The notes beneath the pieces were generated by a model. The model saw only the letters and a list, made by a program, of their open reading frames with translations. It did not search any database and had not been told where the DNA came from. Below, piece by piece: positions 7,831 through 14,382 of a stretch of 25,908 bases of DNA; position 1 is the first letter of the stretch, and each line of letters starts with the position of its first letter. The DNA is from JBEAOO01 sp041164825 (GTDB lineage Bacteria; Pseudomonadota; Gammaproteobacteria; Burkholderiales; Burkholderiaceae_C). The DNA is taken from positions 1 through 25,908 of the forward strand of contig JBEAOO010000325.1 of the NCBI GenBank assembly GCA_041164825.1, in the 5' to 3' direction. The translations under genes were made by a program, and so were the position numbers.

Positions 7831-8040
7831 ATGATCATCATCCGCTGGATCCTCGGCCCGATTGCCGCCTTGTTGTCGGTGGCGGCGCTGTTTTCGCTGA
7901 TGGTCTATGTGCTCAATGGCGACGACCGCTGGGGTGATCGCTGGCCCATCCTGCGCCGCCAGGCCAGTGCAGCTTTGCTGCTGTGGTTCAACATCGAGAT
8001 CTGGGGCCGCGTGGTCCTGATCCTGATCCACTGGAAGTGA
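7831..8040 (+). CDS. Small hydrophobic membrane protein
   Basis: A 69-residue product with a hydrophobic N-terminal span (about 2-28), a polar loop rich in Asp, Arg and Trp (NGDDRWGDRWPILRR), and a second hydrophobic stretch (about 46-66). It lies 34 nt after the preceding small gene and is probably the last gene of the lpxC unit. No domain family is recognised. Its TGA stop is embedded in the left arm of a perfect 9-bp hairpin (8038-8059) that separates it from the convergent esterase gene. Confidence 0.7.
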   Translation: MIIIRWILGPIAALLSVAALFSLMVYVLNGDDRWGDRWPILRRQASAALLLWFNIEIWGRVVLILIHWK

Positions 8041-8059
8041 GCGCTGGGCGCAGCGCTCA
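8038..8059. terminator. Perfect 9-bp hairpin between convergent genes
   Basis: TGAGCGCTG (8038-8046) and CAGCGCTCA (8051-8059) are exact reverse complements around a 4-nt GGCG loop. The structure sits in the 40-nt gap between the small membrane gene (+) and the esterase gene (-), including the stop codon of the former. There is no T tract on either strand, so it may act as an mRNA 3' end stabiliser or a weak bidirectional terminator. Confidence 0.4.
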
Positions 8060-8080
8060 GTCGCTCACCGGCTGAGCCCC

Positions 8081-8704
8081 TCAGCTGCCCGCGTCGGCGA
8101 TGGGCCCAGCCAGCCCGAGAAAGGCGACGCAGCCCGGCAGATGCACGGGCTCGAAGTCGCTGATGGCGTGGTCGCCCCCTTCGTGAATGCGCAGATCACT
8201 GCCCACATAGCGGGCCGCCATCTCGCGCCAATCCAGCACCTCATCGCCTTGCGCAATCACAGCGCCGTAGCGCTCGGGGCGGGTGATGGCCGCGGGCGCC
8301 ATGGCGCGCAACTCGTCCACAAACTCGGGCCGGAAGAAGAAGGCTTCGTCGCTGTGCCACTGCGTGGTTTCGCCGATGTGCTTGGTCAGATCGCGCGCCG
8401 GGTTCACGGCCGGGTTGAGCAGCAGCGCGCGGCAGCCGCGCGCCTCAGCCAACACGGTGGCGTAAAAGCCGCCGAGCGAGCTGCCGACAACACTCGTGGT
8501 GTCGGCGGGCCAATCGCGGGTGAGCTCGCTGATGAGTGCGAGTGCGCCGGCCGGTGAGGGTGGCAACTGAGGGCAGCACCACACCACGTCGGGCCGGTGC
8601 TCCGCCATCCAGGCGGCCATGACGCGCGCCTTCGCTGATTGCGGCGAGGAGCGAAAACCGTGCAAATAGAGCAGGTGGGTGGTGGCGGGCGCGGTCGGAG
8701 TCAT
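8081..8704 (-). CDS. yqiA: YqiA-type alpha/beta hydrolase (esterase)
   Basis: This 207-residue alpha/beta hydrolase resembles E. coli YqiA, a small esterase of unknown physiological substrate. The N-terminus LLYLHGFRSSPQSAK (11-25) is the YqiA hallmark, with the oxyanion HGF. PQLPPSP follows, and the nucleophile elbow GSSLGGFYAT has Ser76. NPAVNP, the acidic QGDEVLDWRE segment (candidate catalytic Asp at about 154) and GGDHAISDFE with His179 complete the triad order. The start at 8704 is chosen because it gives the family N-terminus; the frame upstream lies inside mpl. The gene begins 20 nt after the mpl stop, so the two are probably one transcript. No signal peptide is visible, so it acts in the cytoplasm. 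Confidence 0.88.
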   Translation of the reverse strand: MTPTAPATTHLLYLHGFRSSPQSAKARVMAAWMAEHRPDVVWCCPQLPPSPAGALALISELTRDWPADTTSVVGSSLGGFYATVLAEARGCRALLLNPAVNPARDLTKHIGETTQWHSDEAFFFRPEFVDELRAMAPAAITRPERYGAVIAQGDEVLDWREMAARYVGSDLRIHEGGDHAISDFEPVHLPGCVAFLGLAGPIADAGS

Positions 8705-8724
8705 GGCCAGTCCGCGCGCTGTGT

Positions 8725-10083
8725 TCAGCCCTTGGCCGCCAGGGCCGCCAGCAGCTTGGCGTGGATGCCACCAAAACCGCCGTTGCTCATGCACAGCAGG
8801 TGGTCGCCCGGCCGGGCCGCCGCCACCACTTTCTTCACCAGCGTGTCGATGTCGTCGCTGACCACGGCTTGCGCACCCATCGGTGCCATGGCTTCCACGG
8901 CGTCCCAGCCCAAGCCGCCGCTGTGGCAAAACGCCAGGTCGGCTTCTTCGAGCGACCAGGGCAGTTGCGCCTTCATCGTGCCCAGCTTCATGGTGTTGGA
9001 GCGCGGCTCGAACACGGCCAGGATGCGATCGAGCCCCACCTTGCGGCGCAGGCCGTTGACGGTGGTGCGGATGGCTGTGGGGTGGTGGGCGAAGTCGTCG
9101 TAGACCTTGACGCCGCTGGCCTCACCGCGCAGCTCCAAGCGGCGGCGCACGTTCTCAAACGTGGCCAAGGCCGCAGCGCTCTGCTCGGGCGTGACCCCCA
9201 CGTGTTCGGCCGCGGCGATGGTGGCCAGCGCGTTCATCTGGTTGTGCTCGCCCAGCAGCGCCCACTCCACGCGGGCGATCTTCATGCTGCCGCGCAGCAC
9301 GTCAAAGGCGTGCGGCTCGCCGCGGGCGCGCAGCTCGCCGGGCGCTTCTTTGCGCGCGCCAAAGCGCAACACTTCGCTCCAGCAGCCCATGCCCAGCACG
9401 CGCTGCAGAGCTTCTTCGCGCGCATTCACCACCAGGCGACCCGAGGCTGGCACGGTGCGCACCAGGTGGTGGAACTGGCGCTCAATGGCGGGCAGGTCGG
9501 GGAAGATGTCGGCGTGGTCGAACTCTAGGTTGTTGAGCACGGCGGTGCGCGGCCGGTAGTGCACGAACTTGCTGCGCTTGTCGAAGAAGGCGGTGTCGTA
9601 CTCGTCGGCTTCGATGACGAAGGTTTTGCCCTCGCCCAGGCGGGCCGAGACGCCAAAGTTCATTGGCACGCCGCCCACCAAAAAGCCCGGCTTCAGGCCC
9701 GCGTGTTCGAGCACCCAGGCCAGCATCGAGGTGGTGGTGGTTTTGCCATGCGTGCCGGCCACGGCCAGCACGTGGCGGTCTTGCAGCACGTGTTCGCTCA
9801 ACCACTGCGGGCCGCTGGTGTAGGGCAGGCCGGCATCCAGAATCGCTTCCATCAGCGCGTTGCCGCGGCTCACCACATTGCCGACCACGAACAAGTCTGG
9901 TTTCAGCGCCAACTGGTCAGCGCCAAAGCCTTCAATCAACTCAATGCCGAGCGCGCGCAACTGGTCGCTCATGGGCGGATAGACGCCGGCATCGCAACCG
10001 GTGACGCGGTGGCCGGCTTCGCGCGCGAGGGCCGCCAAGCCGCCCATGAAGGTGCCGCAGATGCCGAGGATGTGGATGTGCAT
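8725..10083 (-). CDS. mpl: UDP-MurNAc:L-alanyl-gamma-D-glutamyl-meso-DAP ligase (murein tripeptide recycling)
   Basis: Mpl attaches the tripeptide recovered from turned-over peptidoglycan directly to UDP-MurNAc, bypassing MurC, MurD and MurE. The 452-residue product opens with MHIHILGICGTFMGGLA, which distinguishes Mpl from MurC (GVGGAGMSG). The P-loop GTHGKTTTT lies at 110-118. VIEADEYDTAFFDKRSKF and LEFDHADIFPD are strongly Mpl-specific, and DDFAHHPTAI is the Mur C-terminal motif. The start at 10083 fits this N-terminus, although the frame is open for another 54 codons upstream. mpl lies near the biosynthetic mur genes but on the opposite strand. Confidence 0.96.
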   Translation of the reverse strand: MHIHILGICGTFMGGLAALAREAGHRVTGCDAGVYPPMSDQLRALGIELIEGFGADQLALKPDLFVVGNVVSRGNALMEAILDAGLPYTSGPQWLSEHVLQDRHVLAVAGTHGKTTTTSMLAWVLEHAGLKPGFLVGGVPMNFGVSARLGEGKTFVIEADEYDTAFFDKRSKFVHYRPRTAVLNNLEFDHADIFPDLPAIERQFHHLVRTVPASGRLVVNAREEALQRVLGMGCWSEVLRFGARKEAPGELRARGEPHAFDVLRGSMKIARVEWALLGEHNQMNALATIAAAEHVGVTPEQSAAALATFENVRRRLELRGEASGVKVYDDFAHHPTAIRTTVNGLRRKVGLDRILAVFEPRSNTMKLGTMKAQLPWSLEEADLAFCHSGGLGWDAVEAMAPMGAQAVVSDDIDTLVKKVVAAARPGDHLLCMSNGGFGGIHAKLLAALAAKG

Positions 10084-10171
10084 GGAAGGGGTCTCTCTGA
10101 ACGCGGGCATCGCGACACAGGCCGCGGCGGCGTGGGTCGCAGGCACACCGCGGGCCTGCGGCGAAAATCGC

Positions 10172-11488
10172 TCAGCCGCGCAGCGCCTCGCGTGCGGCGG
10201 CCACGGTGGTGGCGATGTGGGCGTCGGTGTGGGCGGCGCTGACAAAACCGGCTTCGTACAGCGCCGGCGCCAAGTACACGCCGCGGTCGAGCATGGCGTG
10301 GAAGAAGGCGTTGAAGCGGTCTTTGTCGCTGGCGATCACGGCCGGGTAGCTCTGCGGCAGTGCGTCGGCAAAGAAGAAGCCGAACATGCCGCCTTCGCTG
10401 TCGCCCACCATCGGCACGCCGGCGTCGCGGGCGGCGCCCAGCAGGCCATCGATCAGGTTGCGGGTGCGGCCGGCCAGGGCATCAAAGAAGCCGGGCTTTT
10501 GGATTTCGCGCAGCGTGGCCAAGCCGCAAGCGGTGGCCACCGGGTTGCCGCTGAGCGTGCCGGCCTGGTAGACCGGGCCGAGCGGCGAGAGCTGCTCCAT
10601 GACCGCGCGTTTGCCCCCAAATGCCGCCAGCGGCATGCCGCCGCCGATCACCTTGCCGAACACGCTCATGTCGGGCTCAAAGCCGGGAATCAGGCTGGCG
10701 TAGTGGCCTTGCGCGCCGGCCAGGCCGACGCGAAAGCCTGTCATCACTTCATCAAACACCAGCAGCGCGCCGTGCTGCGTGCACAGTTCGCGCAGGCGCT
10801 TCACAAACGGCACGCTGGCGCGCACGAAGTTCATGTTGCCGGCGATCGGCTCGATCATCACGCAGGCGATCTGGTCGCCATGCAGCGAGAAGGCTTCTTC
10901 GAGCTGGGCGACGTGGTTGTACTCAAGCACCAGGGTGTGTTGCACCACCTCGGCCGGCACGCCAGCACTCGTGGGGTGGCCGTTGGCGGCCAAGCCCGAG
11001 CCGGCCTTGACCAGCAGGGCATCGGCATGGCCGTGGTAGCAGCCCTCGAACTTGACGATCTTGCTGCGGCCGGTGGCGCCGCGCGCCAGGCGCAGTGCGC
11101 TCATCGCGGCTTCGGTGCCCGAGCTGACCAGGCGCACCTGCTCCATGCTCGGCACGAGCTTCAAGATCTCTTCGGCGAGCTCGACCTCGCGTTCGGTGGG
11201 GGCGCCAAACGAGAAGCCTTCGAGCGCGGCTTTTTGCACCGCCTCCAGCACAGCAGGGTGGCCGTGACCGAGGATCATCGGGCCCCAGGAGCCGATGTAG
11301 TCGATGTACTGCTGGCCGTTGGCGTCAACGATGGTGGGGCCGCGCGCATGCGTGATGAACCGCGGCGTGCCGCCCACCGCGCGGAAGGCGCGCACGGGCG
11401 AGTTGACGCCACCGGGGATCACGCGCTGGGCGCGCTCAAACAAGACGGCGTTGCGGTCGATGGCGGCCGCGGTGGACTCAGTGGACAT
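10172..11488 (-). CDS. hemL: Glutamate-1-semialdehyde 2,1-aminomutase
   Basis: HemL is the PLP enzyme that converts glutamate-1-semialdehyde to 5-aminolevulinate in the C5 tetrapyrrole pathway. The 438-residue protein contains VIPGGVNSPVRAF, SWGPMILGHGHP, VSSGTEAAMSALRLARG, FEGCYHGHAD, VFDEVMTGFR and SVFGKVIGGGMPLAAFGG. The PLP lysine is about residue 279. All are standard HemL motifs, and length fits (E. coli 426). I place the start at the ATG at 11488. A longer version begins with TTG at 11518 and would add ten residues that match nothing. With the ATG start the gene overlaps the end of thiD by 11 nt, suggesting coupling with that gene. Confidence 0.97.
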   Translation of the reverse strand: MSTESTAAAIDRNAVLFERAQRVIPGGVNSPVRAFRAVGGTPRFITHARGPTIVDANGQQYIDYIGSWGPMILGHGHPAVLEAVQKAALEGFSFGAPTEREVELAEEILKLVPSMEQVRLVSSGTEAAMSALRLARGATGRSKIVKFEGCYHGHADALLVKAGSGLAANGHPTSAGVPAEVVQHTLVLEYNHVAQLEEAFSLHGDQIACVMIEPIAGNMNFVRASVPFVKRLRELCTQHGALLVFDEVMTGFRVGLAGAQGHYASLIPGFEPDMSVFGKVIGGGMPLAAFGGKRAVMEQLSPLGPVYQAGTLSGNPVATACGLATLREIQKPGFFDALAGRTRNLIDGLLGAARDAGVPMVGDSEGGMFGFFFADALPQSYPAVIASDKDRFNAFFHAMLDRGVYLAPALYEAGFVSAAHTDAHIATTVAAAREALRG

Positions 11489-12440
11489 GTCGGGGATTCT
11501 TGGGGGTGCTGTCGTCAAGGCCCGGCTCGCCGCCGGCCTCGGGGTCGTTGGGGTCGTCGCCTTCTTCGTCGCCGGGCGGCATGGCCCAAAAGAAGCGGTC
11601 GGGAATCACATTGCCCATGCCGGGGCGGAAGCCCGCGTCGAGCGATTGGTCGAGGAAGGCCAGCGCTTCGCCCACCGCCGCGGTGAGCTCGGCGCCGGCA
11701 GCCAGCAGCGAGGCCAAGGCGGACGAAAGCGTGTCGCCTGCGCCCACAAAACTCACTTCAAAGCGCTCGAATTTTTCGCCGGTGATGGCGCCTTGGGCTG
11801 AGGCCAACACGTTGTCCACGAACTGATCGGGCAGCGGCACGCTGCTCACCAGCACAAAGCGCGTGCCGTGCTCGGCCGCCGCCACGGCCAATTCGCGCGG
11901 CGAGGCCGGACGCGCACCGTCCCACTCGGGCAGCAAAAAGTCGGTCAGCGTTTGGTGGTTGCCCACCAGCACTTCGGTCTGCGGCAGCACCAGTTCGCGG
12001 AAGGCGTCGAGGTAGGCCTGTTGCTCGTCTTCTTCGAGCCACGACAGGTTGGGCATGTAGGCCACCAGGGGCACGTCGGGGTAGTCGGACAGCACCTCGG
12101 CCACCGCGCTCACGCCTTCGGCCGAGCCGAGAAAACCGACTTTCCAGCCGGCGATCGTCACGTCTTCCAGGATGCTGCGGGCTTGTTCGACCACCACATC
12201 GGGGTCGAGCGCGTGGTGGTCAAAGACCTCGGCGGTGTCGCGCAGCACGATGCCCGTGACCACGGGCAGCGCGTGCGCACCCATGGCGGCGATGGTGGCC
12301 ACGTCGCCCGCCAAGCCGCCGGCGCCGGTCGGGTCGCTGGCGTTGAAGCTCATCACACAGGCCGGGGCTTGCGGCTCTTCCTGGCCGTCGGGCGGCAACT
12401 CGGTGGCGTCGTCGGCGGGGGGCGTGAGGGGGGCGGTCAT
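11478..12440 (-). CDS. thiD: Divergent hydroxymethylpyrimidine/phosphomethylpyrimidine kinase-like protein (ribokinase fold)
   Basis: The 320-residue product belongs to the ribokinase-fold family that includes ThiD, which makes HMP-pyrophosphate for thiamine. The N-terminal motif is SFNASDPTGAGGLAGD (about 31-46; ThiD usually has AGSDPSGGAGIQAD). WKVGFLGSAE matches the K-x-GML segment, and the anion-hole motif is GAGDTLSSALA (D236). Several ThiD hallmarks are missing: TAQNT, the VLDPVM-type strand, KGGH, and the Cys of GTGCTLSAA. It carries an acidic 28-residue N-terminal extension and an acidic C-terminal tail. The start at 12440 is one ATG in a frame that stays open upstream, so the extension may be mis-set. 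It overlaps hemL. The fold is secure; a role in thiamine synthesis is inference. Confidence 0.72.
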   Translation of the reverse strand: MTAPLTPPADDATELPPDGQEEPQAPACVMSFNASDPTGAGGLAGDVATIAAMGAHALPVVTGIVLRDTAEVFDHHALDPDVVVEQARSILEDVTIAGWKVGFLGSAEGVSAVAEVLSDYPDVPLVAYMPNLSWLEEDEQQAYLDAFRELVLPQTEVLVGNHQTLTDFLLPEWDGARPASPRELAVAAAEHGTRFVLVSSVPLPDQFVDNVLASAQGAITGEKFERFEVSFVGAGDTLSSALASLLAAGAELTAAVGEALAFLDQSLDAGFRPGMGNVIPDRFFWAMPPGDEEGDDPNDPEAGGEPGLDDSTPKNPRHVH

Positions 12441-12537
12441 GGCAGCTGCGTCCGTGGGGGCTGGGGGTGGGCTCGGTTCGCAAGGGAACCTCGCTCGGAA
12501 ACTGAGAGTAAGTGTTTGTGCAAGTGCCTCAGAACGC

Positions 12538-12568
12538 TTGGATTCGGCCCGTGGGGGGTGGCTACAAT
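12538..12568 (+). promoter_or_regulatory. Putative rubredoxin promoter
   Basis: TACAAT at 12563-12568 is a good -10 box 24 nt before the rubredoxin ATG. A TTGGAT hexamer at 12538-12543 could be the -35, though the 19-nt spacer is long. The leader would be under 20 nt. Confidence 0.5.
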
Positions 12569-12583
12569 CCGCATCCATTGTAG
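12562..12583. promoter_or_regulatory. Dyad of two facing TACAAT boxes between thiD and the rubredoxin gene
   Basis: CTACAAT (12562-12568) and ATTGTAG (12577-12583) form a perfect 7-bp inverted repeat with an 8-nt centre. Each arm reads as a -10 box on its own strand, one toward the rubredoxin gene and one toward thiD. It could be a pair of overlapping divergent promoters or an operator. No good -35 is seen for the leftward box. Confidence 0.4.
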
Positions 12584-12592
12584 TGAACACGA

Positions 12593-12775
12593 ATGAACCA
12601 AGTGACCGAATCGCGTACGTGGATGTGTCTGATTTGTGGCTGGATTTACGACGAGGCCACGGGTGATCCGGAGCACGGCATTGCGGCCGGCACGGCCTGG
12701 GCTGATGTTGATATGAACTGGACCTGCCCGGAGTGCGGCGCCCGCAAAGAAGACTTCGAGATGGTGCAAATCTGA
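12593..12775 (+). CDS. rubA: Rubredoxin
   Basis: A 60-residue one-electron carrier with a single iron held by four Cys: CLIC at 12-15 followed by GWIYDEATGDPE, and CPECGARKEDFE with Cys45 and Cys48. The aromatic core residues Trp, Tyr and Phe and the GT-x-W segment are in place, and the length is typical. It is transcribed away from thiD and precedes pilG by 88 nt. That gap contains a stable hairpin (12780-12810). The electron partner is not in the window. The symbol rubA is generic. Confidence 0.95.
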   Translation: MNQVTESRTWMCLICGWIYDEATGDPEHGIAAGTAWADVDMNWTCPECGARKEDFEMVQI

Positions 12776-12779
12776 TGCG

Positions 12780-12810
12780 CCGGGCCAGCCCAAGTTCCTT
12801 GGCTGGCCGG
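12780..12810 (+). other. Hairpin between rubredoxin gene and pilG
   Basis: CCGGGCCAG plus CCAAG on the left pair with CTTGG plus CTGGCCGG on the right around a TTC loop, with two single-base bulges. There is no following T tract. It could be a factor-dependent terminator or an mRNA stabilising stem, leaving open whether pilG has its own promoter. Confidence 0.4.
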
Positions 12811-12850
12811 TGCACATCGCTGTGCTGTGTCTCGCCCCCGAGGGCGCTTC

Positions 12851-12866
12851 AGGAGATCATGCCGTG
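12851..12866 (+). promoter_or_regulatory. Ribosome binding site and GTG start of pilG
   Basis: AGGAG at 12851-12855 lies 8 nt before GTG (12864-12866). The ATG at 12859 is out of frame and meets a stop after one codon. The GTG start gives a protein beginning exactly as PilG homologues do, so it is preferred over the upstream in-frame start at 12810. Confidence 0.75.
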
Positions 12867-13280
12867 AGCCAAGACAGCGCGTTGCCGCCTGCCGCCGTGC
12901 GGGTGCTGGTCATTGATGACAGCAACACCATTCGACGCAGCGCCGAGATTTTTTTGAAGCAGGGCGGCCACGAGGTGCTGCTGGCTGAGGATGGCTTCGA
13001 TGCCTTGTCCAAGGTCAATGACCACCTGCCCGACCTGATTTTTTGCGACATCCTGATGCCGCGCCTCGACGGCTACCAGACCTGCGCCATCATCAAGCGT
13101 AATGCCCGCTTCGCGCATGTGCCGGTGATCATGCTGTCGTCCAAAGACGGTTTGTTCGACAAGGCCCGCGGCCGCATGGTGGGCTCGCAGGACTACCTGA
13201 CCAAGCCCTTCACCAAAGACCAGTTGCTCCAGGCGGTGGAGTTGCATCACCACGCGGCTGGCACGCCCGCGGTGGGATGA
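12864..13280 (+). CDS. pilG: Type IV pilus response regulator PilG
   Basis: A single-domain CheY-like receiver of 138 residues. It is the ChpA output regulator associated in Pseudomonas with pilus extension and twitching. Acidic residues D18 and D19 (VIDDSNTIRRSAE), phosphoacceptor D62 (IFCDILMPRLDGYQTCAIIK) and K114 (YLTKPF) are present. The long matches DGFDAL and MLSSKDGLFDKARGRMVGS are PilG hallmarks and separate it from ordinary CheY. It starts with GTG after AGGAG. It opens the pilGHIJ-chpA array. A 10-bp inverted repeat just after its stop separates it from pilH. Confidence 0.95.
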   Translation: MSQDSALPPAAVRVLVIDDSNTIRRSAEIFLKQGGHEVLLAEDGFDALSKVNDHLPDLIFCDILMPRLDGYQTCAIIKRNARFAHVPVIMLSSKDGLFDKARGRMVGSQDYLTKPFTKDQLLQAVELHHHAAGTPAVG

Positions 13281-13326
13281 GCCGCAGCGCCACCTTTTTG
13301 CTTGCGGCGCGGGCCCGCGCTGCGGC
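13281..13326 (+). other. Stem-loop between pilG and pilH
   Basis: GCCGCAGCGC (13281-13290) and GCGCTGCGGC (13317-13326) are exact reverse complements, starting at the base after the pilG stop. The 26-nt interior contains a smaller GC palindrome and a T5 run. A later SD-like CGGAG precedes the pilH ATG. It may act in mRNA processing or differential expression. Confidence 0.5.
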
Positions 13327-13366
13327 ATGTCCCGGATTTTTCGGATCTTGATTTCACGGAGCCGCC

Positions 13367-13732
13367 ATGGCGATTCACCACATCTTGCTGGTCGATGATT
13401 CCAAGACCGAGTTGCACCACCTCTCCGATGTGCTCGGCCGCCGCGGTTACGCCGTGCGCACCGCTGAAAACGGCGAAGAGGCCTTGCGCCGCTTGGGCGA
13501 GCAAACGCCCGATCTGATCTTGATGGACGTGGTGATGCCGGGCCAGAACGGCTTCCAGCTCACCCGCACCATCACCCGCGACCCGCGTTATGCGGCGGTG
13601 CCGGTGATCATGTGCACCAGCAAGAACCAAGAGACCGACAAGGTGTGGGGCATGCGCCAGGGTGCCCGCGACTACATCGTCAAACCGGTCAATGCCGACG
13701 AGTTGGTGGCCAAGATCCAGGCCTTCGATTGA
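13367..13732 (+). CDS. pilH: Type IV pilus response regulator PilH
   Basis: A 121-residue stand-alone receiver, the second ChpA regulator, linked in Pseudomonas to pilus retraction or to acting as a phosphate sink. D10 and D11 (LLVDDSKTELH), phosphoacceptor D54 (LILMDVVMPGQNGFQLTR), T84 (IMCTSK) and K106 (YIVKPVNADEL) form the expected active site. KNQETDKVWGMRQGA is the PilH-specific alpha4 segment. CGGAG lies just upstream of its ATG. It is 86 nt downstream of pilG and 41 nt upstream of pilI. Confidence 0.96.
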   Translation: MAIHHILLVDDSKTELHHLSDVLGRRGYAVRTAENGEEALRRLGEQTPDLILMDVVMPGQNGFQLTRTITRDPRYAAVPVIMCTSKNQETDKVWGMRQGARDYIVKPVNADELVAKIQAFD

Positions 13733-13773
13733 GCCGCGCCTGCCGCCGCGAACGAACCACGGACAGCATCTGA

Positions 13774-14304
13774 ATGGCGAACAAGGAAGCGTTGCGCGAA
13801 CTCCAAAGCCGATTGGCGGAGCGACTCCAGTCGGCCCGCATCGGCGAGCGCAGTGTGTCGTGGCTGGCGGTGGAGGCGGCTGGGCGAGGGTTCTTGCTGC
13901 CCTTGGCGCAGTCGGGTGAGATTTTCCCGTCGCTCCCCGTGCAGCCGCTGCCGCACGCTCAGCCTTGGTTTTTGGGCGTGGCCAACTTGCGTGGGCATTT
14001 GCACGGGGTGGTCGATTTGGCCGCGTTTTTGGGCGTGCGCGTCGCGGTGGCCCAGGTGACTGAAGCGCTGCGCGACCGCTCGCAGCTGATTGCCTTGAAC
14101 ACCACGCTGGCGCTCAATTGCGCGCTGTGGGTGGAGCAACTCTCCGGCTTGCGCCACGCCAGCGAGCTGACGGCCTTGACCGATGAGGGGCCGCGGCCCG
14201 CGTTTGCCGGGCTCCGCTACCGAGATGCGGCGGGCCGCGAGTGGCAGGCCCTGGACTTGGCGGCGCTGGCCGCTGATCCGGCGTTTTTGAACATTGCAGG
14301 CTGA
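13774..14304 (+). CDS. pilI: CheW-like adaptor PilI
   Basis: A 176-residue single CheW-domain protein that should couple the receptor PilJ to the kinase ChpA. The N-terminal helix RELQSRLAERL precedes the domain. VEAAGRGFLLPLAQSGEIF matches the first beta strands, and PWFLGVANLRGHLHGVVDLAAFLG is the conserved CheW core (PW-x-x-G-x-x-N-x-R-G). The remaining barrel (IALNTTLALNCALWVEQLSGL) is less conserved, as usual for PilI. The Shine-Dalgarno is weak (GGAC). Position between pilH and pilJ fixes the identity. Confidence 0.92.
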   Translation: MANKEALRELQSRLAERLQSARIGERSVSWLAVEAAGRGFLLPLAQSGEIFPSLPVQPLPHAQPWFLGVANLRGHLHGVVDLAAFLGVRVAVAQVTEALRDRSQLIALNTTLALNCALWVEQLSGLRHASELTALTDEGPRPAFAGLRYRDAAGREWQALDLAALAADPAFLNIAG

Positions 14305-14382
14305 GCCCCTTCCTCAGCACGGGCCGAGCGGTCGCATGAGCCGCGCGTCGAAGAACAACACCGAAGACCTCAAGAGGCACAC

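Noticed and set aside
7592..7834. Overlapping 80-codon + frame between lpxC and the second small gene
   Set aside because: It has an Arg/His/Gly-rich shadow composition and overlaps the more plausible two-span membrane protein at 7611-7796.
12441..12592. Possible TPP riboswitch upstream of thiD
   Set aside because: On the thiD strand I find no CTGAGA plus GGATAATGCC-type pair. A CTGAGA occurs only on the opposite strand, without the rest of the motif.
12810..12863. Upstream in-frame start for pilG at 12810
   Set aside because: It falls on the right arm of a stable hairpin, lacks a ribosome site and adds residues absent from PilG homologues; GTG at 12864 follows AGGAG.
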